Notes: generated by a model from the letters alone, not told the origin. A stretch of DNA of 64,000 nucleotides from Pseudonocardia sp. N23 (GCF_002583555.1 NZ_BEGX01000032.1:1-64000); one strand, 5' to 3'; numbered from the stretch's first letter, positions 6,872 to 16,231 are shown. Program-made: numbers and translations.

Positions 6872-7708
6872 GTGGGGGACGTGACCGTGACGGCGGGACC
6901 GGTGCCGATCGGTGACGTCGAGCAGACTCCTGCGGCGGCCGCCGCCCGCGCCGCGATGCACACCGCCGAGGCCGAGAAGCTCGCCGCGCAGGGCCTGTGG
7001 GAGCAGGCGTACACGCATCTGCGTGCGGCGGTCCGACTGCACCACCTGGCGGGCAGCGCGACGACGGGCCCCGACGAGCTGGACCGGCTTCGCCGCGAGC
7101 ACGCCGAGGCGCGGGAACAGAGCCTGCGCGACAGCCTGACGGCGAGCTACAACCGTCGTTATCTCGACGAGCGGCTCGGTGCCCTGCTCACCGACCTGGC
7201 CGGGCTGGGCGACGACACGGCTGGGGCGACGGGCATCTGCGTGGCGCTCGCCGACATCGACCACTTCAAGCTGGTCAACGACACCTACGGCCATCTACTG
7301 GGCGACCGGGTGTTGCAGCGCATGGTGTCCGAGCTCGACGCGGCGCTCCCCGACGGCGCGTTCTGCGCCCGCTACGGCGGCGAGGAGTTCGCGTTGGTCA
7401 TGCCGGGCCGTGACCTCGGCGACGCGGTGCGCTGGTGCGAGGCGGCGCGGGAGCGCATCGCGCAGCACCCGTGGCACGAGCTGCACCAGGACCTGCGGGT
7501 GACGGTGAGCATCGGGGTGGCGCACTCCGACAGCCGCCCCACCGACGTCGAGCGCCTCATCGGAGCGGCCGACGCGCATCTCTACACCGCGAAGCAGGCC
7601 GGCCGGAACGCCGTGGCGTACCGCGCGGCGCGCACGGGGCTGGTGCGGCTGGCGGGTCCGGCGTCACGCCGCCGGTCGATCCCGCAGCCGGTGCGCACGA
7701 CCGGGTGA
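6872..7708 (+). CDS. Diguanylate cyclase (GGDEF domain) protein
   Basis: A 278-residue soluble protein. The N-terminal 90 residues are helical and Ala-rich, without a recognised sensor. The GGDEF domain covers about 95-255: DSLTASYNRRYLDE, the metal-binding ADIDHFKLVNDTYGH, the active-site RYGGEEF near residue 170, and VTVSIGVAHS. All catalytic residues appear intact, so it should make c-di-GMP from GTP. The I-site position upstream of GGEEF does not show an obvious RxxD (DAALPDGAFCARYGGEEF), so product inhibition may be absent. The GTG start has only a weak ribosome site (GGGGGTGATGAC). A second c-di-GMP protein is encoded at 34635-36914. Confidence 0.9.
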   Translation: MGDVTVTAGPVPIGDVEQTPAAAAARAAMHTAEAEKLAAQGLWEQAYTHLRAAVRLHHLAGSATTGPDELDRLRREHAEAREQSLRDSLTASYNRRYLDERLGALLTDLAGLGDDTAGATGICVALADIDHFKLVNDTYGHLLGDRVLQRMVSELDAALPDGAFCARYGGEEFALVMPGRDLGDAVRWCEAARERIAQHPWHELHQDLRVTVSIGVAHSDSRPTDVERLIGAADAHLYTAKQAGRNAVAYRAARTGLVRLAGPASRRRSIPQPVRTTG

Positions 7709-7824
7709 TCACGCCCCGGGGCGGTCACGGGGAGTCGGCTCCGTAAACTCGACGGACGCGGGGGCGGATCGTTCGGTCGACAACGACCGGGTCCGCCCTC
7801 ACGCGTCTGGCCGAGGAGGTGACC

Positions 7825-10194
7825 GTGCCGAACGGGTCGGACCGTCCGCGAGACCCCTCGGCTCGTCGCCGCCCACGCCCTCCCGCCGACCCCGGTTCGC
7901 CCGATCCGCGCGACGACAGGTCCGCCGATCGGCGCAACAACGGCACCCGCCGAGGCGAACCGGCCGACCGGAGTGCCCGCGGGTCAGGGCACTCCGGCCC
8001 CGCAGATCGTGCGCTACCAGACGACCGTCGCCCTCGGGACGACCCGGCGCCCCGCACCTCGGCACTGCCCGCCGTCGGCCGGGATCCGGTGACGGAGCAG
8101 TTCACGCAGCTGCAGCCACGTATCGACGACGCCCCCCCGCGCCGACCCGACCGACCCCCGGCCCGCGACGAGGCCCGCGACGGCCCACCGACGACCGCGA
8201 TCCGCCCGGCGACGCCCCCGACGCCCCCGACGCCCCCGACCGAAGCGATCCCGACGACGCGGAACCCGGCACGGCACGGCTCGGGACCTCGTACACCTCA
8301 GGACCCGACGCCGCAGGACCCGACATCGCCTCCCCCGGCCCGGCCACGGGAAACGGGCCGCCCCGCGACCCGCGAACCCGACCCGGACCCCGGACCCGGC
8401 TCCGGCAACCCCCGTCCCGCGCCGGCGGCGGCTCGGCTGCCACGACGCCCGAGCCCGCTGCCGCAGGCCTCGCCCTCCGGCGAAGCGGCCCCCGCCGAGC
8501 CGCGACCGGCCGCGAGCTCCCTCCCGCCGGGCCTGCTCGAGGCGATCAGCGGCAGTGACGGGGCCGCACCCAGATCCGGCAACGAGCCCGACGACGACAG
8601 CGACGACGACGAGGGGCCGCAGGACGCGCCCGTCGACCTCGCCACCCCCGACGACGGCCATGCCCGCCGACGCCGGATCGACGAGAGCCTGACGCGGTTG
8701 TCGGCGGCACACCGGGGCCCGGTGGAACCCCGCACCGCCGGCGACGAGGACGACGACCCCCGCGACACACCCGACCCCCGTGACGAACCCGAGGACCACC
8801 CGGTGGGCCCCGTCCCCGCCGGCGGACCCTGGTCGCAGGACATCGGCCACCGGGCGCGCAGGCTGCGCTGGGCGGCGGTCGCGGTGGCGCTGGTCGTGTT
8901 CGTCGCGATGACGGTGGGCTGGTCGTCGAAACTCGGGCTGGACGAGGGCATCCACCAGGTCGCCGGCCTCGACCCCGAGTCGGCGGCGGTCCTCGACGCC
9001 GACGCCCAGGCCGGCAGCCACAACGTCCTCCTGCTCGGCGTCGACACGACGACGGGAGCCGATCCGGGGGCGGACACGATCGTCCTCGCCCATGTCCCCG
9101 CCGACGGCGGCGCGGTGACGCGGCTGTCGTTCCCCCGGAACCTGGAGATCAACCGGCCGCCCTGCCAGGGCTGGGACGCGGCCACCGGCGCCTACCTCGA
9201 CCAGACCGTCCCCGCCGAGACGCGCACGACGATCGACTCGGCCTACCGCTCCGGTGGGCCCGCGTGCGCGGTGCGGGTGGTGCAGCAGCTGACCGGGCTG
9301 TCGCTGTCGGGGTTCGCCGCCGTCGACCTGGGCGGGCTCGGCGACATGGCGGGCGCGCTGGGTGGGCTCCCGGTGTGCCTGGACCGCCCGGTCGTCGACG
9401 GGGTGCTGGGCACGGTGGTGCCCGGCGCGGGCGAGACCAGTCTCGACACGACGACCGCGGCCGGAGTCGTGCGGGCCCGGCACGTGCAGGGCGACCCGGG
9501 TACCGACGAGGGGCTCGTCGACCGTCAGCAGCGGGTGCTGGCGGCCGCGCTCGACGGCGCGTTGTCGACGCCGGCGTTGCTGAACCCGTGGCGCAGTCAC
9601 GCCTTCGGGCAGGTGCTGGCGCGGTCGGTGGTCGCCGACGGGATGGACGCCGACCAGCTGCTCGCCACGGCGTTGACGTTGCGCGGCATCGGGGGCGGGC
9701 CGTTCGTCACGGTGCCGACGTCGGCGGAGAACAACTCGCGCGGTAACGCGATGATGCGCGACCGGGACGCATCGGCGCTGTTCAAGGCGTTGCGGACGGG
9801 TGCGCCGATCCCGGACTCCGCGTCGGCGCCGCCGAGCACGGCGTCGGTGCCGTCACCGTCGACGATCACGGTGGACGTGCTGAACGCGTCGCAGCGCCAG
9901 GGACTCGCCCAGGAGGTGGCGTCGCGGCTACGGGCGGTGACGTTCGGCATCGGGTCGGTGTCCAATGCGTCGCGGCCCGCGGCCGACACGGTGATCCGGT
10001 TCTCCCCGGACCGGGCGGCGGAGGCGCAGGTCGTGGCGTCGGCGGTGCCGTCGGCGAGGTCGGTGGCGGATGCGACCGCGAGCGGGGTGCTGCAGCTGGT
10101 GCTGGGCGACTCGTTCGACGGGATGATCCGGGCGATCCCCCCGAACTCCCCCGCCACGGCAACGGCCGGGCTCACGTCGGGCGCCTGCTCCTGA
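7825..10194 (+). CDS. LytR-CpsA-Psr (LCP) family cell-wall ligase with long disordered N terminus
   Basis: A 789-residue type II membrane protein. Residues 1-345 are cytoplasmic, very rich in Pro, Arg, Asp and Glu, and probably disordered. A single membrane segment lies near 350-372 (WAAVAVALVVFVAM). The LCP domain (about 398-625) has NVLLLGVDTTTGADPGADTIVLAHV, LSFPRNLEI and RARHVQGDPGTDEGLVDRQQR. A LytR_C domain (about 675-760) begins ITVDVLNASQRQGLA. LCP enzymes transfer lipid-linked glycopolymers onto peptidoglycan, in this group arabinogalactan or related polymers. GTG at 7825 is favoured because AGGAGG ends five bases before it; an in-frame GTG at 7819 would overlap that ribosome site. 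Confidence 0.9.
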   Translation: MPNGSDRPRDPSARRRPRPPADPGSPDPRDDRSADRRNNGTRRGEPADRSARGSGHSGPADRALPDDRRPRDDPAPRTSALPAVGRDPVTEQFTQLQPRIDDAPPRRPDRPPARDEARDGPPTTAIRPATPPTPPTPPTEAIPTTRNPARHGSGPRTPQDPTPQDPTSPPPARPRETGRPATREPDPDPGPGSGNPRPAPAAARLPRRPSPLPQASPSGEAAPAEPRPAASSLPPGLLEAISGSDGAAPRSGNEPDDDSDDDEGPQDAPVDLATPDDGHARRRRIDESLTRLSAAHRGPVEPRTAGDEDDDPRDTPDPRDEPEDHPVGPVPAGGPWSQDIGHRARRLRWAAVAVALVVFVAMTVGWSSKLGLDEGIHQVAGLDPESAAVLDADAQAGSHNVLLLGVDTTTGADPGADTIVLAHVPADGGAVTRLSFPRNLEINRPPCQGWDAATGAYLDQTVPAETRTTIDSAYRSGGPACAVRVVQQLTGLSLSGFAAVDLGGLGDMAGALGGLPVCLDRPVVDGVLGTVVPGAGETSLDTTTAAGVVRARHVQGDPGTDEGLVDRQQRVLAAALDGALSTPALLNPWRSHAFGQVLARSVVADGMDADQLLATALTLRGIGGGPFVTVPTSAENNSRGNAMMRDRDASALFKALRTGAPIPDSASAPPSTASVPSPSTITVDVLNASQRQGLAQEVASRLRAVTFGIGSVSNASRPAADTVIRFSPDRAAEAQVVASAVPSARSVADATASGVLQLVLGDSFDGMIRAIPPNSPATATAGLTSGACS

Positions 10195-10235
10195 GTGGAC
10201 CGCCGACGCCCGTGAGCAGGGGGAATACGTCGATC

Positions 10236-10290
10236 GTTCACCCCGGGTTCACCCGTAGGAACGGACTTCGGGGACGGTTCATCGTAGGCT
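10236..10290 (+). promoter_or_regulatory. PHO-box promoter of phoU (first copy)
   Basis: Two GTTCACC heptamers at 10236-10242 and 10247-10253 form an 11-bp-period direct repeat, the known PhoP-binding PHO box of actinobacteria. Thirty-one bases later TAGGCT (10285-10290) is a -10 element. The start codon at 10298 lies about one -10-to-start distance downstream, so the mRNA is probably leaderless. The same spacing recurs before the second phoU and before pstS. Confidence 0.85.
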
Positions 10291-10297
10291 CCCTCTC

Positions 10298-10954
10298 ATG
10301 CGTGACCACTACCAGGAACAACTCGACGGGCTGGCCAACCGGCTGGCGGACATGTGCGACGGGGTGGCGGCTGCGCTCGACAAGGCTTCCCGCGCGCTGC
10401 TGAACGCCGATCTGCAGCTCGCCGAGGAGGTCATCTCCGAGGACACCGGGATCGACGGCATCCGCGCGCAGGCCGAGGAGCAGGCGTTCGCACTGCTGGC
10501 CCTGCAGGCGCCGGTGGCCACCGACCTGCGGATCGTCGTGTCGGCCATCCACGGCGCCGGCGACATCGAGCGCATGGGCGACCTGGCGCTGCACGTGGCG
10601 CAGGCGGCCCGTCGCCGGCACCCGCAGCCCGTGCTGCCCGACGAGATCGCACCCTACTTCGCCGAGATGGGCCGGGTCGGTGTCGAGCTGGCCACGAAGG
10701 CCGCAGCCGTCATCCGCACCCGCGACCTGACGGCGGCGGCCGAGCTCGAGACCGACGACGACGCGATGGACGACCTCCACCGGCACATGTTCACGGTGCT
10801 GATGGACCGCGACTGGGACCACGGGGTCGCCGCGGCGGTCGACGTCACGCTGCTCGCGCGCTTCTACGAGCGCTACGCCGATCACGCTGTCGCCGTGGCG
10901 CGCCGGATCGTCTACGTGGTCACCGGCCAGATGCCGGGCCCGATCACCGTCTGA
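10298..10954 (+). CDS. phoU: Phosphate transport regulator PhoU (first copy)
   Basis: A 218-residue all-helical PhoU protein, with two homologous three-helix repeats. The metal-binding signature is [28 protein letters not shown] at about residues 72-99, echoed in the C-terminal half by [15 protein letters not shown]. PhoU links the PstSCAB transporter to the PhoR kinase and represses the Pho regulon when phosphate is sufficient; mycobacterial homologues (PhoY) also affect persistence. It is transcribed from a PHO-box promoter and separated from a second phoU by the dodecin gene. The ATG is probably the first transcribed codon. The two copies share long identical stretches in the first repeat, indicating gene duplication. 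Confidence 0.95.
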   Translation: MRDHYQEQLDGLANRLADMCDGVAAALDKASRALLNADLQLAEEVISEDTGIDGIRAQAEEQAFALLALQAPVATDLRIVVSAIHGAGDIERMGDLALHVAQAARRRHPQPVLPDEIAPYFAEMGRVGVELATKAAAVIRTRDLTAAAELETDDDAMDDLHRHMFTVLMDRDWDHGVAAAVDVTLLARFYERYADHAVAVARRIVYVVTGQMPGPITV

Positions 10955-10965
10955 CGTTCCGCCCG

Positions 10966-11007
10966 CCCCGGACCGGTCCAGCCGTTTGACGCGGGTCCGG
11001 TCCGGGG
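10966..11007 (+). terminator. Perfect 11-bp hairpin between phoU and dodecin
   Basis: CCCCGGACCGG (10966-10976) pairs perfectly with CCGGTCCGGGG (10997-11007) around a 20-nt loop. It starts 12 bases after the phoU stop and ends 11 bases before the dodecin ATG, so it could end the phoU transcript. The only ribosome-site-like bases for dodecin (GGGGA) lie partly within its 3' arm, so it could instead mask dodecin translation. There is no U tract. Confidence 0.6.
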
Positions 11008-11018
11008 ACACAAGCGTC

Positions 11019-11237
11019 ATGCCGGATAACTCGAGCAACGTGTACCGCGTGACCGAGATCGTCGGGACCTCCACGACGAGCGTCGACGAGGCGATCACCA
11101 ACGGGGTGACGCGCGCGTCCCAGACGTTGCGCAACCTGGACTGGTTCGAGGTCACGGAGATCCGCGGGCATCTCGCGGAGGGTGGCGTCGACTACTACCA
11201 GGTGGGCCTCAAGGTCGGGTTCCGTCTGGACGACTGA
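11019..11237 (+). CDS. Dodecin, flavin-binding storage protein
   Basis: A 72-residue protein matching the dodecin family, which forms hollow dodecamers that bind riboflavin, FMN or FAD (and CoA in some bacteria). Recognisable family features are VYRVTEIVGTS at the N terminus, the helix SVDEAITNGVTRASQTLRNL, the flavin-stacking tryptophan in LDWFEVTEIRGH, and the C-terminal strand YYQVGLKVGFRL. The chosen ATG gives the standard length; an in-frame GTG at 10986 would add 11 residues and lies inside the hairpin loop. It sits between two phoU genes, an unusual context. No good Shine-Dalgarno is exposed. Confidence 0.9.
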   Translation: MPDNSSNVYRVTEIVGTSTTSVDEAITNGVTRASQTLRNLDWFEVTEIRGHLAEGGVDYYQVGLKVGFRLDD

Positions 11238-11263
11238 CGGTCGGAGGCCTTGCGACGCATGGC

Positions 11264-11318
11264 GTTCACCGGCCGTTCACCTGGATCACCGGATCCGGCG
11301 ACGTCCGTTTCCTAGCCT
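11264..11318 (+). promoter_or_regulatory. PHO-box promoter of the second phoU
   Basis: GTTCACC occurs at 11264-11270 and 11275-11281 (11-bp period). Exactly 31 bases later TAGCCT (11313-11318) forms the -10, and the GTG start at 11325 follows after six bases, giving a leaderless mRNA. The geometry is identical to the promoters of the first phoU and pstS. Confidence 0.85.
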
Positions 11319-11324
11319 GTCGCG

Positions 11325-11981
11325 GTGCGTGATGCGCTGCAGGTGCAGCTGACCGATCTGACCGCCCAGCTGTCGGTGATGGCGCGCGACGTCGCCCAGG
11401 CGATGCGCGACGCGACCACGGCCTGTCTCGACGGCAGGGTCCGTCTCGCGGAGCGGGTGATCTCCGGCGACGCGGCGATCGACGCGCGGCGCGACCAGAT
11501 CGAGGAGCAGGCCGTCGCGATCCTGGCGCTGCAGCAGCCGGTCGCGACGGACCTGCGCCGGGCACTGGCGGTCATCCACGTCGCCGACGACATCGAGCGG
11601 ATGGGCGACCTGGCCCGGCACGTGGCCAAGGCTGCCCGGCGCCGGCATCCCGGCACAGCCGTCCCCACCGAGGTGCACCCGCTGCTGGAGCGCATGTCCG
11701 ACACTGCGATCGCCATGGCACTCAAGGCGTCCGAGGTGCTGCGGACGGGCAATGTGCTGCTCGCCGCCGAGCTCGACGGTGACGACGACGAGATGGACCA
11801 GCTGCACCGTGACGTGTTCGGCGTCCTCATGGACAGGAGCTGGCCGCACGAGGTGACGGCGGCCGTCGACCTGACGCTGCTGGCCCGGTTCTACGAGCGC
11901 TACGCCGACCACGCCGTGGCGGTCGCGAAGCGCACCATCTACGCGGTGGTCGGCGGCGGGCCCGACCCCCTCCCGACCTGA
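11325..11981 (+). CDS. phoU: Phosphate transport regulator PhoU (second copy)
   Basis: A 218-residue paralogue of the phoU at 10298, with the same length and motifs: [40 protein letters not shown] in the first repeat and [17 protein letters not shown] in the second. It should have the same role in connecting phosphate transport to the PhoR-PhoP two-component system. It is convergent with pstB, with 34 bp between the stops. Having two PhoU proteins is known in mycobacteria (PhoY1 and PhoY2), though there the genes are not adjacent as they are here. The GTG start is set by the -10 element six bases upstream. Confidence 0.95.
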   Translation: MRDALQVQLTDLTAQLSVMARDVAQAMRDATTACLDGRVRLAERVISGDAAIDARRDQIEEQAVAILALQQPVATDLRRALAVIHVADDIERMGDLARHVAKAARRRHPGTAVPTEVHPLLERMSDTAIAMALKASEVLRTGNVLLAAELDGDDDEMDQLHRDVFGVLMDRSWPHEVTAAVDLTLLARFYERYADHAVAVAKRTIYAVVGGGPDPLPT

Positions 11982-12015
11982 CCCGCCGCCACTCGCGGTC
12001 TCCCGCCACCTCGGC

Positions 12016-12792
12016 TCAGCCGAAGCGGCCGGAGATGTAGTCCTCGGTGGCCTGCTCGGTGGGGTTCGAGAACATCTTCGGGGTGTCGTCGATCTCCACG
12101 AGACGACCGGGCTCGCCCGTCGCGCGCAGGTTGAAGAAGGCCGTCTGGTCGCTGACGCGGGCGGCCTGCTGCATGTTGTGCGTGACGATCACGATCGTGT
12201 ACTCGGTCTTCAGCTCGGAGATCAGGTCCTCGATGGCGAGGGTCGAGATCGGGTCGAGCGCCGAGCACGGCTCGTCCATGAGCAGGACGTCGGGCTGCAC
12301 CGCGATCGCGCGGGCGATGCAGAGTCGCTGCTGCTGACCACCGGAGAGGCCGCCGCCGGGCTTGGTGAGCCGGTCCTTGACCTCGTTCCACAGGTTCGCC
12401 CCGCGCAGGGCGCGCTCGGCGACCTCGTCGAGCTCCTTCTTCGCCTTGCGACCCTGCAGCTTCAGCCCGGCCACGACGTTGTCGCGGATCGACATCGTCG
12501 GGAACGGGTTGGGCCGCTGGAACACCATGCCGATCGTGCGGCGCACACCGACCGGGTCGACCGACGGCCCGTAGATGTTTTCCCCGTCGAGAAGGATCTC
12601 CCCGTCGACGCGGGCGCCGGGGATGACCTCGTGCATGCGGTTCAGGGTGCGGAGGACGGTCGACTTGCCGCAGCCGGACGGGCCGATGAAGGCCGTCACA
12701 CTCCGCGGGGGCACCGACAGGCTGACACCGTCCACGGCGTGGAACTTGCCGTAGTAGATGTCGACGTCCTTCAGGTCCAGACGCTTGGCCAT
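12016..12792 (-). CDS. pstB: Phosphate ABC transporter ATP-binding protein
   Basis: A 258-residue ABC ATPase that powers high-affinity phosphate import with PstC and PstA. Walker A is GPSGCGKST (about residues 34-42), the signature is LSGGQQQR, Walker B is [11 protein letters not shown], and the switch His is in [11 protein letters not shown]. The PstB-type N terminus ([21 protein letters not shown]) and the C-terminal phosphate-specific end ([15 protein letters not shown]) are present. It is the last gene of the operon, starting 13 bp after pstA. Confidence 0.97.
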   Translation of the reverse strand: MAKRLDLKDVDIYYGKFHAVDGVSLSVPPRSVTAFIGPSGCGKSTVLRTLNRMHEVIPGARVDGEILLDGENIYGPSVDPVGVRRTIGMVFQRPNPFPTMSIRDNVVAGLKLQGRKAKKELDEVAERALRGANLWNEVKDRLTKPGGGLSGGQQQRLCIARAIAVQPDVLLMDEPCSALDPISTLAIEDLISELKTEYTIVIVTHNMQQAARVSDQTAFFNLRATGEPGRLVEIDDTPKMFSNPTEQATEDYISGRFG

Positions 12793-12805
12793 CAGGCGCT
12801 CTCTC

Positions 12806-13717
12806 TCACTTGGTCTTCGGGGCGGTGATCTTGGACAGGACCGCCGCCAGCAGCTGGAAGATCGTGATGATCAGGATGAGGGTGATCGCGGCACCCCAGA
12901 GCCGGTCGGCGCCGGCGTCGGTGGGGTTGGCCCGCTCGACGGTCATCATCAGCGGCAGCGACGCCATGTTGCCGCCGAAGATGTCGAAGTTGATGTACGG
13001 GGCGTACGCCACGAGGATCAGCACCGGCGCCGTCTCGCCCATGACGCGGGCGAGGGCCAGGACGATGCCGGTGAGCATGCCCGAGAGCGCCGTCGGGATG
13101 ACGATCTTCACGATGGTCTTCCACTTGGGCACGCCGAGTGCGTAGGACGCCTCGCGCAGGTCGTCCGGGACGATGCGCAGCATCTCCTCGGTCGACCGGA
13201 CGACGACGGGCAGCATCAGCAGCACCAGGGCGAGCGACACCGCGAGCGCGCTGCGGGGCAGGCCGAAGATCGAGATCCACACGGCGTAGACGAACAGCGC
13301 GGCGACGATCGACGGGACACCGGTCAGGATGTCGACCATGAAGGTCGTCGCCCGGGCGAGCCGGGTACCGGCGCCGTACTCGACGAGGTAGATCGCGACC
13401 ATGATGCCGATGGGCGTCGCGATGACCGCGCAGACGAGCCCTTGGAGCAGGGTGCCGATGATCGCGTGGTACGCCCCGCCACCCTCCTGCCGGGCGAGGA
13501 GGCCGTTGAGCGACTGCGACCACCAGGTCGAGCTGACGACCGCCGCGATGCCCTGACTGACGACCGTCCAGATGACCCACACCAGCGGCACGAGCGCGAT
13601 GAGGAACGCCAGCGTCATCAGCACCGTGGCGACGCCGTTGCGGGCCTTGCGGCCGGCGCTGATGCCGGTGAAGGTCGGCGCGGTCGCGGACTTCTCGAGA
13701 TCGACGGTGGTGCTCAT
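12806..13717 (-). CDS. pstA: Phosphate ABC transporter permease PstA
   Basis: A 303-residue inner-membrane permease with about six membrane segments: one near residue 30-52, then the binding-protein-dependent transport domain with [23 protein letters not shown] and the EAA-type cytoplasmic loop [22 protein letters not shown] that contacts PstB. The ATG at 13717 overlaps the pstC stop as ATGA, so synthesis of the two permeases is coupled. The C terminus ends in a last membrane helix and KITAPKTK. Much longer reading frames on the same strand are created by the high GC content and are not used. Confidence 0.95.
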   Translation of the reverse strand: MSTTVDLEKSATAPTFTGISAGRKARNGVATVLMTLAFLIALVPLVWVIWTVVSQGIAAVVSSTWWSQSLNGLLARQEGGGAYHAIIGTLLQGLVCAVIATPIGIMVAIYLVEYGAGTRLARATTFMVDILTGVPSIVAALFVYAVWISIFGLPRSALAVSLALVLLMLPVVVRSTEEMLRIVPDDLREASYALGVPKWKTIVKIVIPTALSGMLTGIVLALARVMGETAPVLILVAYAPYINFDIFGGNMASLPLMMTVERANPTDAGADRLWGAAITLILIITIFQLLAAVLSKITAPKTK

Positions 13718-14784
13718 GCCTTGGCCCCCGATCGGCCGATGACCCAGCGGGCCGCGGCGTTGACGAGGAACGTCAGCACGAACAGGACGAGGCCCGCCGC
13801 GATGAACGCCCCCGCCGACAGGTTGTTGTTGAGCTCGGCGAACGACAGGGCGATCTTCGATGCGAACGTCGCACCACCGTCGAACAGGCTGCCCGTGAAG
13901 ATCGCCGGCGTAGCCGCCAGGATGATCATCAGGGCGATCGTCTCGCCGAGCGCGCGGCCGAGGCCGAGCATCGACGCGCTGACGTAGCCGGCCCGGCCGA
14001 ACGGCCACACCGTCATCCGCACGACCTCCCACTTGGTCGCGCCCAGGGCGAGGGCCGCCTCGATCTGGGTGCGCGGGGTCCGCTGGAACACCTCGCGGCT
14101 GATGGCGGTGATGATCGGCAGGATCATGACCGCGAGCACGATGCCTGCGGTGAAGACCGTCGCCCCGGCGATCTGGACGTTGCCCGGGGAGAACAGGAAG
14201 AACCAGCCGAGGGTGTTCTGCAGCCACAGCGCGAACGGCTGGATCGCCGGCGCCAGTACGAACAGGCCCCAGAGGCCGAAGATGATCGACGGCACGGCGG
14301 CCAGCAGGTCGACCAGGTAGCCGAACGGGCGCGCCACCTTGGCCGGCGCGTACTGGGTGAGGAACAGGGCGATGCCCAGTCCGACCGGCATGGCGAGGAC
14401 CAGCGCGAAGATCGACACCTCGACGGTGACGAGCAGCAGGTCCAGGATGCCGAAGTGCAGGTTGTTCGGGTCGCCGGCCTCGAACTGCCGGCTGGTCAGG
14501 AAGTTGGCGTTGTTCTGCAGGAGCGGCGGGACCGCCTGGATCAGCAGGAACAGACCGATGGCGCCGATGAGCGCGACGACGAAGGCGCCCGACCCGGTGG
14601 CGAGGAACCGGAAGATCCGGTCGCCACGCTGGACGAATGTCGCGCCTGCCGTGCCCTCTTCGGGGGGCGGCGGTTCGGTGGGAGGAATGCCTGCCTCCGG
14701 TACTGCGGCGGAGACGGAACCGCCCCACCGGTCACCGGGTTCACCGGTGCCGGTGGGGCCGTCCGTCACGGTCGGATCGCTCAT
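13714..14784 (-). CDS. pstC: Phosphate ABC transporter permease PstC
   Basis: A 356-residue permease. Residues 1-55 are a Pro/Gly/Glu-rich cytoplasmic extension. Six membrane segments follow, the first about residues 69-90 ([16 protein letters not shown]). The coupling loop is [20 protein letters not shown], and the C terminus ends in [21 protein letters not shown]. It heterodimerises with PstA. The ATG at 14784 follows GAGGGCGGGCG; a start at 14823 would add 13 residues without a ribosome site. The stop overlaps the pstA start. The gap to pstS is 114 bp and shows no clear terminator, so pstSCAB is probably one operon. Confidence 0.95.
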   Translation of the reverse strand: MSDPTVTDGPTGTGEPGDRWGGSVSAAVPEAGIPPTEPPPPEEGTAGATFVQRGDRIFRFLATGSGAFVVALIGAIGLFLLIQAVPPLLQNNANFLTSRQFEAGDPNNLHFGILDLLLVTVEVSIFALVLAMPVGLGIALFLTQYAPAKVARPFGYLVDLLAAVPSIIFGLWGLFVLAPAIQPFALWLQNTLGWFFLFSPGNVQIAGATVFTAGIVLAVMILPIITAISREVFQRTPRTQIEAALALGATKWEVVRMTVWPFGRAGYVSASMLGLGRALGETIALMIILAATPAIFTGSLFDGGATFASKIALSFAELNNNLSAGAFIAAGLVLFVLTFLVNAAARWVIGRSGAKA

Positions 14785-14898
14785 CGCCCGCCCTCGCCTG
14801 AGCTCGGGCGGCGCTGCGCGCACGCGCTGTACTGATCGGTCGCTCGCTCGCGCTCGCTCATCGCGTCTCGGTCTCCGTGATTGTGCCAGTCGAGCAGA

Positions 14899-16014
14899 TC
14901 AGGCGATGGCCTGAATGGCGGTCAGCAGCTTCTGCTGGAACTCCGCGGGAAGCGGGGCGTAACCCGCGGCGGAGAGGTTGGCCTGGCCGTCGGTGGCCGC
15001 GACCGTGAGGAACGACTTCACCGCAGTGGCGGTGGCGGCGTCGTAGCCCTTGGAGCAGACGATCTCGTAGGTCGCCAGGAACAGCGGGTACGAGCCGGCG
15101 GGCGGCTGCGCGTAGGTCTTGGTCAGGTCGAGGGTCAGGTCGTTGCCCTGACCGATGACCGTGGCGCCGGCGATCGCCTTGCCGACGTTGGCGTCGGTCA
15201 GCTCGACCGCACCCGAACCACTGTCGATCTTGGCCATGCCCAGCTTGTTGTCCTGCGCGAACGACAGCTCGACGTAGCCGATGGAGCCCTCGGTGGCGGC
15301 GATGGCCTGCGCGACACCCGCGGAGCCCTGCGCGCCGGAGCCGATGCCACCGGTGAACTTCTTGCCGGTCTCCTGGGTCCAGGCACCCTTCGAGGCGGCC
15401 TTCAGGTACTTCTGGAAGTTGTCGGTGGTGCCCGAGTCGTCGGAGCGGAAGACGACGTTGATGGGCGTGGCCGGCAGGGTCACACCGCTGTTGAGGGCGG
15501 CGATGGCCGGGTCGTTCCAGGTCTTGATCTGGCCGTTGAAGATCTTGGCCGCGACCTCACCGTTGAGGGTGAGCGAGTCGGCGCCGGCGACCTTGTAGGC
15601 GATGGCGACCGGACCGAACACCAGCGGCAGGTTCCACGCCGGGTTGCTCTGGCACCGGGTGGCCGCGGGGCCGGCTTCGGTGGAGCTGAGCGCGGAGTCC
15701 GAGCCACCGAAGTCGACGAGGCCGGCGGTGAACTGCTTGACGCCCGCACCGGAACCGGTCGGGTTGTAGGCGATCTTGCTGCTCGAGCACTTGGCCTGGT
15801 AGGCCTGCGCGAACACGTCCATCGCGTTCTTCTGGGCCGAAGAGCCCTCGGCGGTCAGGCTCGCCTTGCCGTTGCAGTCGACGGCGGGAGAGTTCGCCGA
15901 CGACGTTCCGCCGGCACCCGAGCCGCCGGCGTTGGGGTCGCTACCGCACGCGGCCAGCAGGATCGCGCCTGCCGCTGCAAGAGCGACCACGAGCCCGTGA
16001 CGCTGGAGCTTCAC
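14899..16014 (-). CDS. pstS: Phosphate-binding lipoprotein PstS
   Basis: A 371-residue periplasmic-type phosphate-binding protein. The signal peptide ends in the lipobox LLAAC (about C23), so it is lipid-anchored. Motifs of the phosphate site are LTAEGSSAQKNAMDVFAQAY, YNPTGSGAGVKQF, FGGSDSALS, VFRSDDSGTTDNFQKYL and GSQGSAG-type GIGSGAQGSAGVAQAI. GTG at 16014 follows GGAGGAA with six intervening bases; the in-frame ATG at 16038 has no ribosome site. The gene leads the pst operon and is driven by a PHO-box promoter at 16126-16072, leaving a leader of about 50 nt. Confidence 0.95.
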   Translation of the reverse strand: MKLQRHGLVVALAAAGAILLAACGSDPNAGGSGAGGTSSANSPAVDCNGKASLTAEGSSAQKNAMDVFAQAYQAKCSSSKIAYNPTGSGAGVKQFTAGLVDFGGSDSALSSTEAGPAATRCQSNPAWNLPLVFGPVAIAYKVAGADSLTLNGEVAAKIFNGQIKTWNDPAIAALNSGVTLPATPINVVFRSDDSGTTDNFQKYLKAASKGAWTQETGKKFTGGIGSGAQGSAGVAQAIAATEGSIGYVELSFAQDNKLGMAKIDSGSGAVELTDANVGKAIAGATVIGQGNDLTLDLTKTYAQPPAGSYPLFLATYEIVCSKGYDAATATAVKSFLTVAATDGQANLSAAGYAPLPAEFQQKLLTAIQAIA

Positions 16015-16071
16015 TGGAATTTCCTCCGCTTGGATCACGTTTGGACGGCTCGGGGCGGCCGTTCGCGGAGG

Positions 16072-16126
16072 ACGCTAAGCAGGCTGAATGGACAACCGGC
16101 CCCGATCAGATGAACGAGAAATGAAC
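16072..16126 (-). promoter_or_regulatory. PHO-box promoter of pstSCAB
   Basis: On the minus strand GTTCATT (16126-16120) and GTTCATC (16115-16109) form an 11-bp-period PHO box. After exactly 31 bases TAGCGT (16077-16072) provides the -10. The spacing matches the two phoU promoters to the base. Transcription should start near 16065. Confidence 0.85.
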
Positions 16127-16231
16127 TCATCACCGTGGGTGCCTGGGATCACTACCCGATCGTGATCATCGTGACCCGTTTGACCTGCGTCGACACCCCG
16201 CCGAGCGTGATTGCGCGACGGTGAACGACGA

